Below, in pieces: positions 25,701-37,282 of a stretch of DNA of 64,000 nt. Within the stretch, counting starts at the first letter, position 1; each line of letters starts with the position of its first letter. Made by a program: the position numbers and the translations under genes. This DNA comes from Membranipora membranacea (lineage: Eukaryota; Bryozoa; Gymnolaemata; Cheilostomatida; Membraniporidae). The DNA lies in contig OU612072.1 in assembly GCA_914767715.1 (NCBI GenBank), positions 21,762,001-21,826,000 of the forward strand. Reading direction: 5' to 3'. The notes under the pieces were generated by a model. That model was not told the DNA's origin. It made no database searches and was given only the letters and a program-made list of their open reading frames with translations.

Positions 25701-25901
25701 AAAATATTACTTGTTGATTAATAAAAAATTGAGATTTCCACAATAATGATCATTCTTCTCAATCGAACTTTGTAGGTTAAAAGTACATTTGATAATTGAA
25801 TTTCTGACACTTACGACTAGCTCGGTCTTTTCACCAGCAACACAGCTCAAGGCAGCGAGGAACACCACCGCCGAAAATACGATTGTTGATTTACCCTCCA
25901 T
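22793..25901 (-). CDS. Secreted single-CUB protein, gene B
   Basis: Five GT-AG exons: 25815-25901, 25338-25529, 24402-24521, 23451-23604 and 22793-22872. They total 633 nt and 210 residues. Exon 1 encodes a signal peptide (MEGKSTIVFSAVVFLAALSC). Exon 2 carries a linker with IAKRQ (residues 45-49) and starts the CUB at Cys62 (CGGSLTGATGHFYTP). Cys62/Cys88 and Cys128/Cys149 are the two disulfide pairs typical of CUB domains. The domain ends RPGFMGIYAG near residue 185, and exon 5 encodes LKADNTTECV plus a hydrophilic tail. It is about 60-70% alike to gene A by eye, with the same phases and two identical exon lengths. The tail Cys (about 194) is shared with gene A and could pair proteins covalently (inference). 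The start ATG is 75 bp below a TATA box. The linker is shorter than in gene A. Confidence 0.9.
23192..23289. repeat. Foldback element with perfect 25-bp arms
   Basis: Arms 23192-23216 (GCTCGCTACCCTCTAAAAGT then AAAGC) and 23265-23289 are exact inverted copies around a 48-nt centre. It lies in intron 4 of CUB gene B. This is typical of a small non-autonomous DNA element or MITE. The arms are unrelated to those of the hairpins at 7.8 and 28.3 kb. Confidence 0.85.
23606..23785. repeat. AT-rich TATAA-type simple repeat
   Basis: About 180 bp of imperfect ATATAATATA and TATAA units immediately beside the acceptor of CUB gene B exon 4. Low-complexity open frames here (Tyr/Ile-rich) are artefacts. 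Confidence 0.9.
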
Positions 25902-25975
25902 TTTAATAATTTGTGTTTTGAGTGATCACAGCTAATTCTGCAGCTAATTCTGCTTCTCTGCTCGGCTGTCACTTT

Positions 25976-25983
25976 CTTTTATA
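25976..25983 (-). promoter_or_regulatory. TATA box of CUB gene B
   Basis: TATAAAAG on the minus strand, 75 bp above the start codon. It predicts a transcription start near 25950 and a 5' UTR of about 50 nt. Confidence 0.75.
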
Positions 25984-26432
25984 CCACCAGAACTGGCATA
26001 GCTGCCTGACTCACTTTTGAGTAGGGGGACGCTCAATTTGTTGCTATCACAAAATTAATGAGCCATTACCCAGTTATTATGAGAATAAATTTCTTCAGGT
26101 ATACCACAAAAATACATCTGTTTGTTTAATGTTTGCAGAAAATAAATCGTTATACAGCCATTTATGAAATCGCTGGGGGAAATTTTCCTTCCCCTGACTG
26201 CTTTAGTTTCCGCCCTTAATCTCAGAGGAATGTTTAAGTTCTAATAAATTAAGTTAATATATTTAGTATTGGTAATGATATTGAGATGTAGGTGATATTG
26301 CATCTTTACTACCTTATATCCTTGATTGTGAACCTTCCTTCTTTTTCCACCTAAGTCTTGCTGTTTGCGAATGTGAATACATCCTAGAAAACTAGAATGC
26401 ATCCTAGAGGTGAGGCCATGGTGGACCTCCTA

Positions 26433-26520
26433 ATCGTGGGTGTGCAGCGAGCTGCCAAAACTGAACTGGCACTAATCCATTGGCAGTGACACTTTGATCT
26501 TAGCCAATAGGCCGAGAAGC
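26433..26520 (-). ncRNA. U2 snRNA-like fragment (probable pseudogene)
   Basis: The minus strand from 26520 reads GCTTCTCGGCCTATTGGCTA then AGATCAAAGTGT. This matches the 5' end of U2 snRNA (GCTTCTCGGCCTTTTGGCTA then AGATCAAGTGT) with two differences. It diverges straight after, so the GUAGUA branch-site recognition sequence is missing, and a CACACCC near the other end resembles the U2 3' end. This is consistent with a shortened U2 pseudogene or a U2-derived short element. It is not a working U2 gene. Confidence 0.6.
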
Positions 26521-26989
26521 CTAAGTCTTTTAAATTTCAGTGTACAACCAGACATTAATTATTATTATCACAGAGCCATATTTTTGTAATAAATTTTGAA
26601 GAAACATGTCATTCTCAAAATTTCCTCACTGTCCGACTCTGAGTTATCTTTACCCAAAACTTGATCAGCGACTTGAAAACGGCTAACATTAAAACAATTT
26701 TGAAGTGAATATACAACATACTTCTCACCAGTAGCTAACAAGCAGGGATGCGGGTGATCATAGATAGCCTTGTTTTTGGGAGTTGTACCCTCTTAGTCAC
26801 AAAAGAATGGAATGCTAATCTCATATCTTTTTCTCAAAATCAAACCAACTGATCAGAATGCATTTATTAACACCATCAGTAAATTTCTCTAAAAATTTAG
26901 ATTAGCAGCAAGGATTCAGTTTTGAATTTGCCGATAGCACAATTTTCAATGATGGGCAAAAGAAATGAACCTTAAATTGAAAATTTCCC

Positions 26990-27051
26990 TAATGCACTTA
27001 GTGTAGCATAGTTAGGGCCCTAATGCAGTTAGTGTAGCACAGTTAGGGCCC
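26990..27051. repeat. Direct 31-bp duplication ending GTTAGGGCCC
   Basis: Two adjacent copies of TAATGCANTTAGTGTAGCAN followed by AGTTAGGGCCCT, differing at two positions. Confidence 0.85.
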
Positions 27052-28249
27052 TCAAAAAGAGTAATACAGATGGGAATGGCAATGGAATACTATAGACTAC
27101 GGTGTTAGAATTTCAGCCACAAAAGTGGTAGTGGTGATGGTTGACGTTGAAACATGTCTGAGATTATAGAGAGAAACTTCTTTGGATATTCAGCCAAAAC
27201 AGAGGAGCATAGATCCATGGTTTGAATTGACATATTCAAATTGTTATGGCCCACTGCTATTTTTCTCATGGGTATTAACCAAGGTGTTTTAGACTTTCCT
27301 ATCGCTTGATCATTGCACTTACAGTTAACCACATCTAAAATAGGGTGTCATTAAAAGTGTTCTTAATCTGTTCTTTAAAATAATTTAGCTACCCACAGAT
27401 CAAAGAAAATGATGGTATTTCAGATTTATATTTCTGTTGACAATTGTGTACTCAGTTACCGATAACAAGGAAGTTTTGTTATGGACAAAAAATAACTCCC
27501 CTTGGGGAGTGATCAAGCAGCTAATTACACCATCGATAAATAGCCATTAGCTGGGATATTTAGCTCCACCAAATATGCGCAAAATGTTCAGCTGCTGCAA
27601 TAATAAATATCCAGCAGCTCCAAATCACAAAACACAAAAATGTCCAATTGTCAATGGGCAGATCCCAAAAAAAGTGGCTCCGTTAGGGCGTTTCGAATTG
27701 GAATTAAAAACACATTAGATAACATCAGCAGATTAGCATACCAAAGACTTTGATGAGAACACCCATTAAGATATGATATTTATTAAAACTTCAACTTTAG
27801 CAGGCTGTTCACGCCTTGTTGACGCCATAATTTTGAATTTGCAGAAATCGCAATAAATACCTAATTCAATCGACTAATGTAAGCGTGCCTGGGGTTAGTT
27901 TGAGCGTTAAAACTTGCCTGGGTTCGATTCCTGGTAGCCATTACGGAAAACTCAAATTGGCCTTTCACACAAAAAACGCTTACGATTATCCTAAGGAAGA
28001 CATTAGCAAGCTTACTGAAGTTTTAAAAATTGCATATAAATGATATTGATGAATGATGCCGATGTTGAAGTAACACTACTTCCGTCTTTTGCAGCACAAT
28101 GGCAACTGTGATCCTGTCCATATCAATCGTGAAATTGATGAGTGGATTGATGGCTTCTCGTAGGTCCTAAGATATAAACTGAAACCAATCTGCATGACAA
28201 AGTATCCTGTTGTGTATATCTTGTCTTGTATTCAATGGGGGATAATTTG
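27052..28249. other. No gene recognised
   Basis: Short open frames only. A possible B-box word (GGTTCGATTCC near 27920) suggests one more tRNA-derived fragment, too decayed to delimit. Confidence 0.4.
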
Positions 28250-28353
28250 TTTAAGTGCTAAAACGGCGGGATGCTGGTGGAGGCATTTCATTATCAACCA
28301 GTGGTTGATAATGAGATGCCTCTACCAGCATCCCACCATCGTTTGAGCACTTA
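28250..28353. repeat. Long near-perfect hairpin, about 51-bp arms
   Basis: Arms 28250-28300 and 28302-28353 are inverted copies around a single centre base at 28301, with a handful of mismatches and a one-base indel. The inner part reads TTATCAACCA/TGGTTGATAA. The right end (GAGCACTTAAACTAGGGG) is shared with the hairpin ending at 7893. It is probably a foldback mobile element. A long hairpin RNA would form if transcribed. Confidence 0.85.
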
Positions 28354-28971
28354 AACTAGGGGTAATACAACATAATTGTATGATCAGAGTACAGGTATGG
28401 GTACCCATAGTACACAGAGGCCCCGGAAAGCAAGTTTGCTCTTGCATGTAATGGTTATCATGTGTAATATCTTTGCAGAAAAGTGCTAGTCTCACTGATT
28501 TCAATCATTCAGGAGGGGCAACTCCTAATATATCTAGATAGGAAACCAGATACCAAAAGCAGTGCTCCAATGTAGACCAATGAAGTTTCTATTCCACATT
28601 GATAGATGTCTATATTTCCCCGGTCCAGGCGGGAAGAGGCCTGCAAGGGCAAGTCTGTGGCGTTAATGCCAAAAATCGGTACTTCCAGCTGTCAGAGCGC
28701 TTAAACTGTAGTTTTGCCAAATTGGCTATGCGAATAAATACAAATCTTTTGCTGCAAAAACACAACTTGCCGCCAACTGTGGCTTAAACCTGCCAATTCA
28801 CATGTCATACTGACAGCTTATAAATGGCAATGATAAAATCTGTCACAGGTACAGCAGAACAGATCATATGTTGCAATACTGGAGTTGCCTTTTTTATGCA
28901 AAAATCAGCAGGACCGCTTAGCTGGAGATACTCAATTAGTCAAAGGGGCTCCATATTGTCAATATCGTTAT

Positions 28972-29200
28972 AGAAGTAGGAGGTGGCCCAGTTGGTTAGA
29001 GCTTCAAATCTTCAACATGCAAGTATTCAAGGTATTGAAGGTTGTGGTTTTGAACCAAACTGCAGTCCATCTATTACTGGGGTTTGGTTGAACCCCAGGT
29101 GTGCTCCGACCTACTTGCAAACATAAAGCAACTTGGTGCAGATATTGCAGCCGCACCCCAAAGACTACTTATATTTCACCGCAAAAGGTTTCGGAATCGA
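28972..29200 (+). repeat. tRNA-derived SINE
   Basis: Starts GAAGTAGGAGGTGGCCCAGT with an A box (TGGCCCAGTTGGTTAGAGC), has a mutated B box (GGTTTTGAACC), and continues into a body containing CCCCAGGTGTGCTCCGACCT, TGCAAAC and GCAACTTGGTGC. The body matches the SINE at 54692. The 3' end is near GATAAAACAAGTTGATTTTAA. Confidence 0.8.
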
Positions 29201-29599
29201 TAAAACAAGTTGATTTTAATTATCATCATTTTTGTTGTATTTATCAAAAATGTGTATTGTGTGCATGTGGATGAAAATCTTGAAGGATTGGAAAATTCCT
29301 AATTCGCTTCTTTGCTCCACTTGCCAAATATATAGTCAGAAAAGTTATGTTATGTTAAGTTGTGTATTGAAGCAATGTTATTCGTCAGTGAGTCATGTGA
29401 CTGTTTCTCTGGTTTTCTAACCATCGTTACTGAACAGCCAGGATATGACCAGATCGGAGGAAAAAACCTTAAGTCACTGTTTTATGATTAAAACAAAAAA
29501 TTGTTGATTAAAATTAAAAAGTTTTCATATCACACGCCACATCCCGAAGCATGGGCGGCAAAATATTAATTGCCTTAGATGCGAGGACGCAACAGAATG

Positions 29600-29733
29600 T
29601 TCTCTGTTTGCAGGGCTGGTCGGAGCACACCCGGGGTCAACTAAACCCCAGTATTCGATTGATTCGAACCCAAGACTTTCAAAACTGCATGCCAAAGAAC
29701 AGCGCTCTAACTAACATAGCCACCTCCTACTCC
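29600..29733 (-). repeat. tRNA-derived SINE, inverted copy
   Basis: On the minus strand it starts GGAGTAGGAGGTGGCTATGT, carries a B box GGTTCGAATC, then GACCCCGGGTGTGCTCCGAC and TGCAAAC, as in the copies at 28972 and 54692. The body is cut short after TGCAAAC. Confidence 0.75.
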
Positions 29734-30167
29734 AATGCTATTGAGACTTTAAAGAAAGTAAATATCAACATAGCTACCGAGCATGCCTCTGCATTAATTA
29801 TAACATAAAAATACAACTCATCTTTCAGGTTTCATGGAAATACGCTGCGGACAGTTTTCGTTCAAAATGGCTTTAATAACTGTAATATTTCATAATCAAT
29901 CTATATTTTTGTGATTTGGGTGCAAGTGGTTAGATCTTGAGATACTAATAAAGCTAATGTTAGGCTGGTCTCAGGGGGTAAGCTGATGCTATTTTCTCTA
30001 CACATAAGACGATATTAATCTTGGGACTGCATCAACAACCTATTAAAATAGCCTGTTTACCACAACTTAGTGCATTTTCACTGGGTCGGGTTTATTATCC
30101 CGTAAACTGCTTGCATCATGTTTTACCTAAGAAAATTGATGATACAAATTTTTATTTTCTTATTCAA

Positions 30168-30173
30168 TTTATT
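30168..30173 (-). terminator. Poly(A) signal of type-3 repeat gene C
   Basis: AATAAA on the minus strand about 90 nt into a predicted 3'-UTR-only exon that begins at 30262 after a TTTTTTAG acceptor. Confidence 0.6.
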
Positions 30174-30720
30174 TAGAGAGAATAATATATAACAAGTCAA
30201 GAATTATACTAGGTTGTCGTCTCATAGTTGAGATCATTTCGGGGTCTGGTAGGTCCATCAATCTAAAAAAGATGGAAAACGAATTCGATGAATTGCGACT
30301 GATAAAAACATCACTCGTCAAACATACGTTTTCACCATGACATATTTACATCTTTTATATATATATATATATTTCATTAAAATGAATAATAGAAATAACT
30401 GATGAACAGTGAAGTTTTAATTGGTAAGCAATCAGAGAAATGAATCTTGGTGGAGATGGTGCATTACATAGTCCATTAAATCTTGTCTTTGAGATATGTA
30501 GGCAAATTTACTGTAATTTATTCACAGTATACGCGATTATGTATATGACCAGATTTTAAAACCACAACTCAAAGTATTGCTATATATTTTTGTCTGCAGT
30601 CATTTTCTTTCTATTAATGTGTTAAAGCTCTGATGCCTCACACAGCATATTTGTGAAAATTGGTTAGACGCCACTGCAGACCTTTCAATAACTTACCCTT
30701 GTTAGTCACTAGACTTGTGT

Positions 30721-32542
30721 TTAGTATTTGCCGCCATGAACGTATGGGGCGTGTACAGCTGCTCTACCACCATAGTATCCTCCTTTAATATAAAAATATA
30801 AAATATATAATATAAAATATTAGTATATAATATATAAAAAATATATATAAAAAAATACTTCAATGGAACAGATAAGAACAGGCACTGGGACATATCTTAA
30901 AACAAGGTGTCCTTGTTTTGTTCATTCAACTACGAATGTATTACAATAAGAAGCAGAATAGTCAAAATATTCATTTATAGATGAAAAGAGCCAAAATTTT
31001 GCAAGGTGTGTAATATAAACCTCAAGTTATGTGCTTCAAAGTAATATAGCAATGGCTATTCTACCACAATTACTGGAGATTCTTTTTTTATGTTCTGGAG
31101 GCGAGGTTGATACTGAAGTCAAAAACGGTGTTGAAAAGGGTCACATTCAAAATTTTTCTGATAGCCAAGTGCTTTAAAAACAAGAGAAGTTTGGTATAGG
31201 CTATAAAATTCAATAGGTAGTTGATAGATTGTGTTATCACTATTCCTGCATTCACCCACCTCTAAGAAGGCCTCTATTGCGAACAAGAGGGGCAGCATGG
31301 TGAACTCTGGCAACAGCAACTCTAGCAACCTTTGGGTGATGAACATCGAGAACTCTAGCATGATGGACTCTAGCAGCTCTTGGTGCAGCTACATATTGAC
31401 GGCGGACATCATAGACTGATGCAGCCTTTGAATGGTAAACTGGCGCAGCATGGTGGACTCTGTCAACGTGGTAAGCTGGAGCAGCATGGTGGATTCGGTC
31501 AAGGTGAGCTGGGGCAGCATGGTGAACGCGGTCAACATGGTAAGCTGGAACTCTGGCGACTCTAGCGACAGGGTGATGTAAATCAGCTGCGTAGTGAAGG
31601 CTCTTGTGGTGGTATCCATTGCCGCCATCTTTGTCGAGAGCATCGTCAACGCCGTCATTGTCTCTGTCTCTGTCTACAGCATCTGGGATACCGTCAGCAT
31701 CTCTGTCACGTACAGCGTGTACTAAGATAGAAAACATATTACTCATGGTTACTAGTGTCATATAACTCAGTAATAATACAGTTGAATATATTTGTATTCT
31801 GCCTATTTTTTGGAAGGGTAGAGTTCTCAAAAGATGAGGTTCGCCAGTTTGCACATTGTAGCGGTAGCTAACCTAGGGGCTTGCTAACTCTACCCATACC
31901 TTTTTTACATTATAGAGAAAGCTAGCCAAAGTTTAGTCTTCTACACATTACATCACTGCCAAACTATATCTTAGCAAATCCCTCACTAAAATTCATGCTA
32001 CCTACTGTTATAACCCAAGGGCCGAACCCAACCTAACCCGTTATCGATAACACAAAATAAGTTGACCCATGTGTCGGAATAAGAAGTGGAAAGAGCAGAA
32101 ATTCCTTTTTTATATAATCACCATCGCGATTCAGGTCTGAATGATTGTAACAGCACCTGGGGGCGTGGCTGACTAGCAGCAGAAAGACTTAGATTTTATA
32201 CATTTCTACCAGCGCACAGTATTTAAATGCAGTTTCAAAGAATGCGTTTGGTGAATAGTAAAACAAAATTGACACAGACTCCTGTTTTACTACAATATAA
32301 ATAGCATAATTCGATGCCTATATTTACTTGAACCCAACCAGATGTAAATATGTGTGTACCTGCTTTGCCTATTCATCAAAGTCCAAAAAATAACATAGCA
32401 TTCATTAATATTTGTGTATATTTTTAATGAAAATGAACTTTGACTTACCGACATGTCCAACATTGTACTCATCATAACCTCCATAGCCACGCGCAGCGAT
32501 GGTAACAGCTACCAAGGCAGTGAGAACAGCAATACACTTCAT
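30721..32542 (-). CDS. Small secreted type-3-repeat protein C, His/Arg-rich
   Basis: Coding exons 32449-32542, 31260-31721 and 30721-30782 give 618 nt and 205 residues. Exon 1 encodes a signal peptide (MKCIAVLTALVAVTIAARG). Exon 2 encodes a short thrombospondin type-3-like calcium-binding stretch (DRDADGIPDAVDRDRDNDG, about residues 36-55). It then has repeats of YHVDRVHHAAP and HLDRIHHAAP (about 90-125) and more Arg-Val-His-His runs. The last exon encodes a Gly/Tyr tail (GGYYGGRAAVHAPYVHGGKY). The exon 2 donor is GTGGGT; reading through it gives a TGA six codons on, so splicing is needed for the tail. A non-coding exon lies upstream (TATA at 33037) and a 3'-UTR exon downstream (30262 leftward). 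Family logic suggests an extracellular matrix, cuticle, tube or mineral-associated protein; this is inference. His clusters could bind metal. It is the most divergent of the four family members here. Confidence 0.85.
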
Positions 32543-33015
32543 GATTGATGTTTCTCTAAGGTGATACCTGAGAAATGTGAGAAAATTTATTTGAATATTG
32601 ATTTCGAACAGCAGAGTTATCTTGCCATAGATAAAGAGGAGACAAATGCTAATGCTTTGACCCCTTCATCTCAGATTATATTAGGATATTCAGTGCTAGA
32701 TCAAATGAATGCAGAATTGTTCTGAGTTGAGATAAAACATCAAAGAAAAACATGAATTATTGTTTAAAGACAAAAAACAACAGTCGACGTTTCCACAAGA
32801 ATATATGTAGAAAAGCAACAAATGAAACATAAACTCTCTGAATAGGTCAGTGAACTACTCGAAATTAACATTTTGAAAACTATTCTTTTTCTAAATGCAA
32901 GTTTTTTCAATTAATAATTTGAAGGAATTGTATTAATTTAGCGGTGATAAAATTATCTGAATAGTAGAGAAGACACACCTCACCTTCTATTACCTGAATG
33001 AAGAGTGGAGTGATT
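32543..33015 (-). other. 5' UTR and first intron of gene C
   Basis: The non-coding first exon runs from about 33010 to 32994 (GTAATAG donor, strength modest). The second exon begins at 32567 after ATTTCTCAG, leaving 25 nt of leader before the ATG. The same split leader occurs in the other three family genes. Confidence 0.6.
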
Positions 33016-33036
33016 TGATTCATGTTGATGGCTGCA

Positions 33037-33043
33037 TTTTATA
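33037..33043 (-). promoter_or_regulatory. TATA box of gene C
   Basis: TATAAAA on the minus strand, about 40 bp above the donor of the non-coding first exon. It sits in the same arrangement as the TATA boxes of genes D1, D2 and E. Confidence 0.7.
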
Positions 33044-36000
33044 GCAAACCTGACATTCTCTGAGGCAGATCTGGAGGACTGCAGGGAGGGCAATTAAATG
33101 CTTGTTGCATCACATCCTAAGAGAGGAGGCAAAATTGTACTCTTGACACATTTTACACCACGGGCCTGAGGACAAAGACAGAACAGAATGTACGAAGTGA
33201 GCTTCGGTGCTTGTATCAGTGTCGTATCAACAAAGAGCATCGAGCTGGGCTCGTGACAAACATGTGTATTAATTTACATGACAGACAAATTTAAGCGCCA
33301 ATTACGGGTTCGAGACTACTCAGCAACTACTGTAATTTTATAGTTGAGTTGCCTGGCAAAGTTGTTTTATTCTGAAATATAATAACAAAGTCACAGACAT
33401 TTTCATCTTTGTTCGCTTATAATAGTAGGGTTCAACATCATGTAATCACATAACGTAATCACATCTTCTGGTAAGTCTGGGTCCGGCAGACTGTGTTGTT
33501 GTAACAATATGGTTATTTGGCCAGCACTTAACTTGGGTATCAATTAATGAAGTAACCCTAAAAGCTTAACCGACCTTTTGATGATCATAACAGCTATGTA
33601 CTAGATTGACTCTACAAAAGTTGTATTTTGCCATATATATTGACTTTTTATTCATTTTGTGCCAAGTCAGACTATTACGTATGGTCATGCCACTTGGTCA
33701 TAGGTTTGTAAGGGTGGTAATTTTCACATGTGTTATCTATGGTGAAGAGATGAAGGGGTCGTATCTTGGGAGTAGAATGGAACGATTCTACATTGAGTGA
33801 ATCCATTTTTTCCTTCAAATCTTAGGTTTGTTTGTTTTACTATAAAGAGTAGGAACAACAAAGCATTTTGTTTATATCTGTCTCGTTGACCGCATATTTA
33901 AGTTTTGACATCTCAATGCCATCTATTTCATGTCATCACTATAAAATTATTGTGAATTGTGATAGGAAATTAGATAGTTTAACAGAGGAGGAACACCTTG
34001 GTTTAACCTGCAAGAGACAAAAATACCACGACACACAGTTTTTATTTCTTCGGGAGTGCAACATTTTACAGCTTGAGTTTGTAACCAGTGATTGTATTTC
34101 AGTATATGTACAACCCTTCATCACTTCCATGGTTATGTTTCAATCATTTACTTGTATCTTTATGCGGGAGGTTAACGAGTGAGCCTTAATTTACTTAGAT
34201 TAGAAAGTTGTAGAAAATTGCAACTAATATATGAATAAATGCTTCTAACAAATGCCAAAAAATTAGAATAACAATACAATGAGGTGCCACACAACTCTGG
34301 TTTTTTCAGCTGACAGTGGAAAATGTGAAGGGTCCAAGTAATACACATGCGTAGCTGTTGTTGTTGCATAATATCACTCATATGAATTAATTTAATTAAT
34401 TTTCTTAAACTATTATTTTCATTAAAATTTCTCGATCAATTATTAAAACTAGAATTTTGTATCCTGTCACACCCCTTCGATTTCTTATTTCACTTTCATT
34501 TCCGCTAAATTATCAATCAAATCATTCCATAAGTTATTCAATTGATTTGATAAAATTTGAAGGGCACTATCAACACTAGCTCATGTATCCTGATAAGGAT
34601 TTGATGTTCAATACCATCATCCTAGTAATTGAGATGAATTTTAAACACCTCCAACCTGGACACCACATTTTTAAAACTCTGCTTTATCTAGTGGAAGAAA
34701 ATAACAAAGAACGAAAGACGATGTTGAACATGACGCAATGTGTCTGGCATAATATTCACATATGTACAGTGAAACACCCCTAGGCAGTAACCTAATGTAA
34801 TTACTTAGCTGACACGCGTCTGGGCCGTTGCCCTGTGATTACGCCCCAGTCCGTCTGTCTTAAATCATAGTTGCATCAAGACAAGCCCTTAATCGTCTAT
34901 TCGAGGGATTTTGCTAAATCTGAATTAAAACTGAATCCATGACTGATCCAAATGACATGCATGTTTGTCAGATTTCCTTTGATAAATCTGGTATTATAGT
35001 AGTAGAATAATTATGCAGGGTCTTATCGTGACTCAATATTACAAACATTGCTACCCGGTTTTGCAATCATGACCCTGCATTTTTTTCATACTTGGATGCT
35101 TATTTGAGCTGCCAGTGTTGACCTAATATTAGCGAGACGTTACTTGGAAGGAAACAGATACTCACAACACATATTTATCTTAATATTAATAATATGATGA
35201 AGGCCCAACAGTTATTAACTCAAAGCTATACCCAGACATAGAAATTATTCAAAAATACCATCAACTTTGGAACTCCTTCAAGACTGCAACTTGCATCATA
35301 TCATAACCATATTTTGCTAAGTAGTTACAAAAACGAAGCAACCCTCTGAACAACGGATGACATCAACAACAGTTCGAAATTCGTTTTAGGTTAGGTCCAA
35401 AGTATTTATGTTTTTTGAATAAAATGTTGGCAATTGCAGCACCTAAACTATTCACTGCAAAGCTTATATTTATTCTAAAGTGCAAATAATCTTTTAAGTT
35501 TACAGTAAATGGAAGGTGATTAAATAGGGCGAAACTTACTCACAACATTTGAGTTCATGAAATCAATCTCAAAGGAAGTTTCTTGTCTTGTCTTGTTTCA
35601 TCTCATCACTTGCAAATTATCAAAACGATAATGTACACACAAAGAATGAATTTATAAAAAATATTGTTACGAAGCTAGTTCTATCAGAGGATGAGTTTAC
35701 GAGGCCGTGTGAATTAATTATACGCAAGTAAACACAGCCGTAGTGGTGCTCAGTGGTCAGTATCAGTGTTTTCGAAATGTATGTTATAGTTCTTAAAGAT
35801 TGATTTATAAATCTTACATCTTTTTTTTAGCAGCATTTACACTTTGAATTATTGATGAACACTTAATGAATTTGACGATGAAATGAACCATCTGCTCTGG
35901 CCTCTCAGAATTGTTGCAAGCCTCTCCTTGTTTGATTAATAGACTGATCATTGGTGTTATGCCTTATTAGTTTAGAATTCAAGCTGTTTTCCCTTCACTG

Positions 36001-36480
36001 ATAGATGCGAAGAAAATAGTTATCTTATTATTACATTATCTAGCTAATTTATTTCAAATTAGAAGACTATGGTATAGGTATGATGGGATATTTGAAGAAA
36101 TCTAGATCCCAGAGTCAATGACACCAAAAATCCACAAATTTTATATTTTTACAGGCTGTGAATTAAACTAGCTATCATCGTTGTGTTATTATTATATGAA
36201 ATAACATAAGATAAATTTTCAAAAAATTCAATACAAATATTGTGGACGCCTAGATAATATCACAGAGTAAGGATATACTCTCTTGTAATATTTTGTGTGT
36301 TTAGTTTCTATATCGAAATTATATTGTTATGATATGGACAATTGACATGACAGTTGTTCTTGGGCTGGTCTAGTTGTATGCGACTGGTATTCGGACACAC
36401 TTATTGCAACATAATGACAGGGTTGTCAAATCAAATATATGTATTGGGAACATAGAATGCCAGATCTTTTTATGGTTTTT
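33044..36480. other. 3.4 kb without a recognised gene
   Basis: AT-rich. The longest open frame (33868-34182, plus) is 104 codons, has no clean ATG context and no recognisable motif. A short inverted pair (ATGCAGGGTC/GACCCTGCAT, 35013-35080) is the only structure noticed. Confidence 0.5.
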
Positions 36481-36489
36481 CACCATTGT

Positions 36490-36660
36490 TTTATTGATTA
36501 TTAGCATTGTTTGTCATTTCAAATATGCCTTTGAATGAGGATCACAGAAAAATGGAAAAATAAACCGTTGTCTATAGAAAGAAAAATGTAAGTCATAAGC
36601 AATATTTAATCTTCCCATCTAGTCAGCAATCGTCTCCTTTGGTTCCAGTGAAGTATACAT
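36490..36660 (-). other. 3'-UTR exon and poly(A) signal of gene D1
   Basis: The exon begins at 36660 after CTATTTCAG and runs to an AATAAA at 36495-36490. The acceptor and following sequence (ATGTATACTTC, GGAACCA and CGATTGCTGAC) are closely matched in gene D2 at 45301, which supports the exon. Confidence 0.65.
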
Positions 36661-37282
36661 CTGAAATAGATAAAATCGCGCAAGGGTTACAAAAACTCTT
36701 GTTTTTTACATGAAAGGCGATTCACAAAACAATAGAAGTTTAACAATGGAATGCTTTGACTGAGCCAAGGCACATACAAGTTTGTCATGATGAGATACAT
36801 CGTCAGCTAAGTTGGAAATAGTTTGCTTTACTCTTTATAAGAGATGACAACTTTTGTGTCTTGATACTTATTTATCTCTGAATTATGTACAATATTCTAG
36901 TGAAGTACTGAGCACAGTGATTGACAAGGTACTCAAAATTAATAGCCCAAAAATCCTAGCCAGGCCGACATTCTCCAAGTTACTTTCAAAATGTATATAG
37001 GTACGATTTTGTTGCAGGATTGTTGTAAGCAGTCACTGGTAAAGTTTCATAATTCGATAGTCATGCAAAAATATCAAAAGTCAAATTTTCAACTGTTTAA
37101 CAACAGGAAATAGATAAGATACTCAGAGTAAGATCTACATTATACCGCTGCTAGTAGTCGTGAAAATGATTTACCCTGATGGATTGGTTGATGAATAGTA
37201 TGAAAAAAAAATATATATAAAAAGAAAGATCTACTTTATATCTGTACTTACTTAGTAATCTACTTGAGTTTGTGGTACTTAC

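Noticed and set aside
31119-31254. Ending gene C at the TGA at 31252-31254
   Set aside because: A GTGGGT donor at 31259 joins in phase to an exon at 30782 encoding a Gly/Tyr tail like that of gene E, so splicing is preferred.
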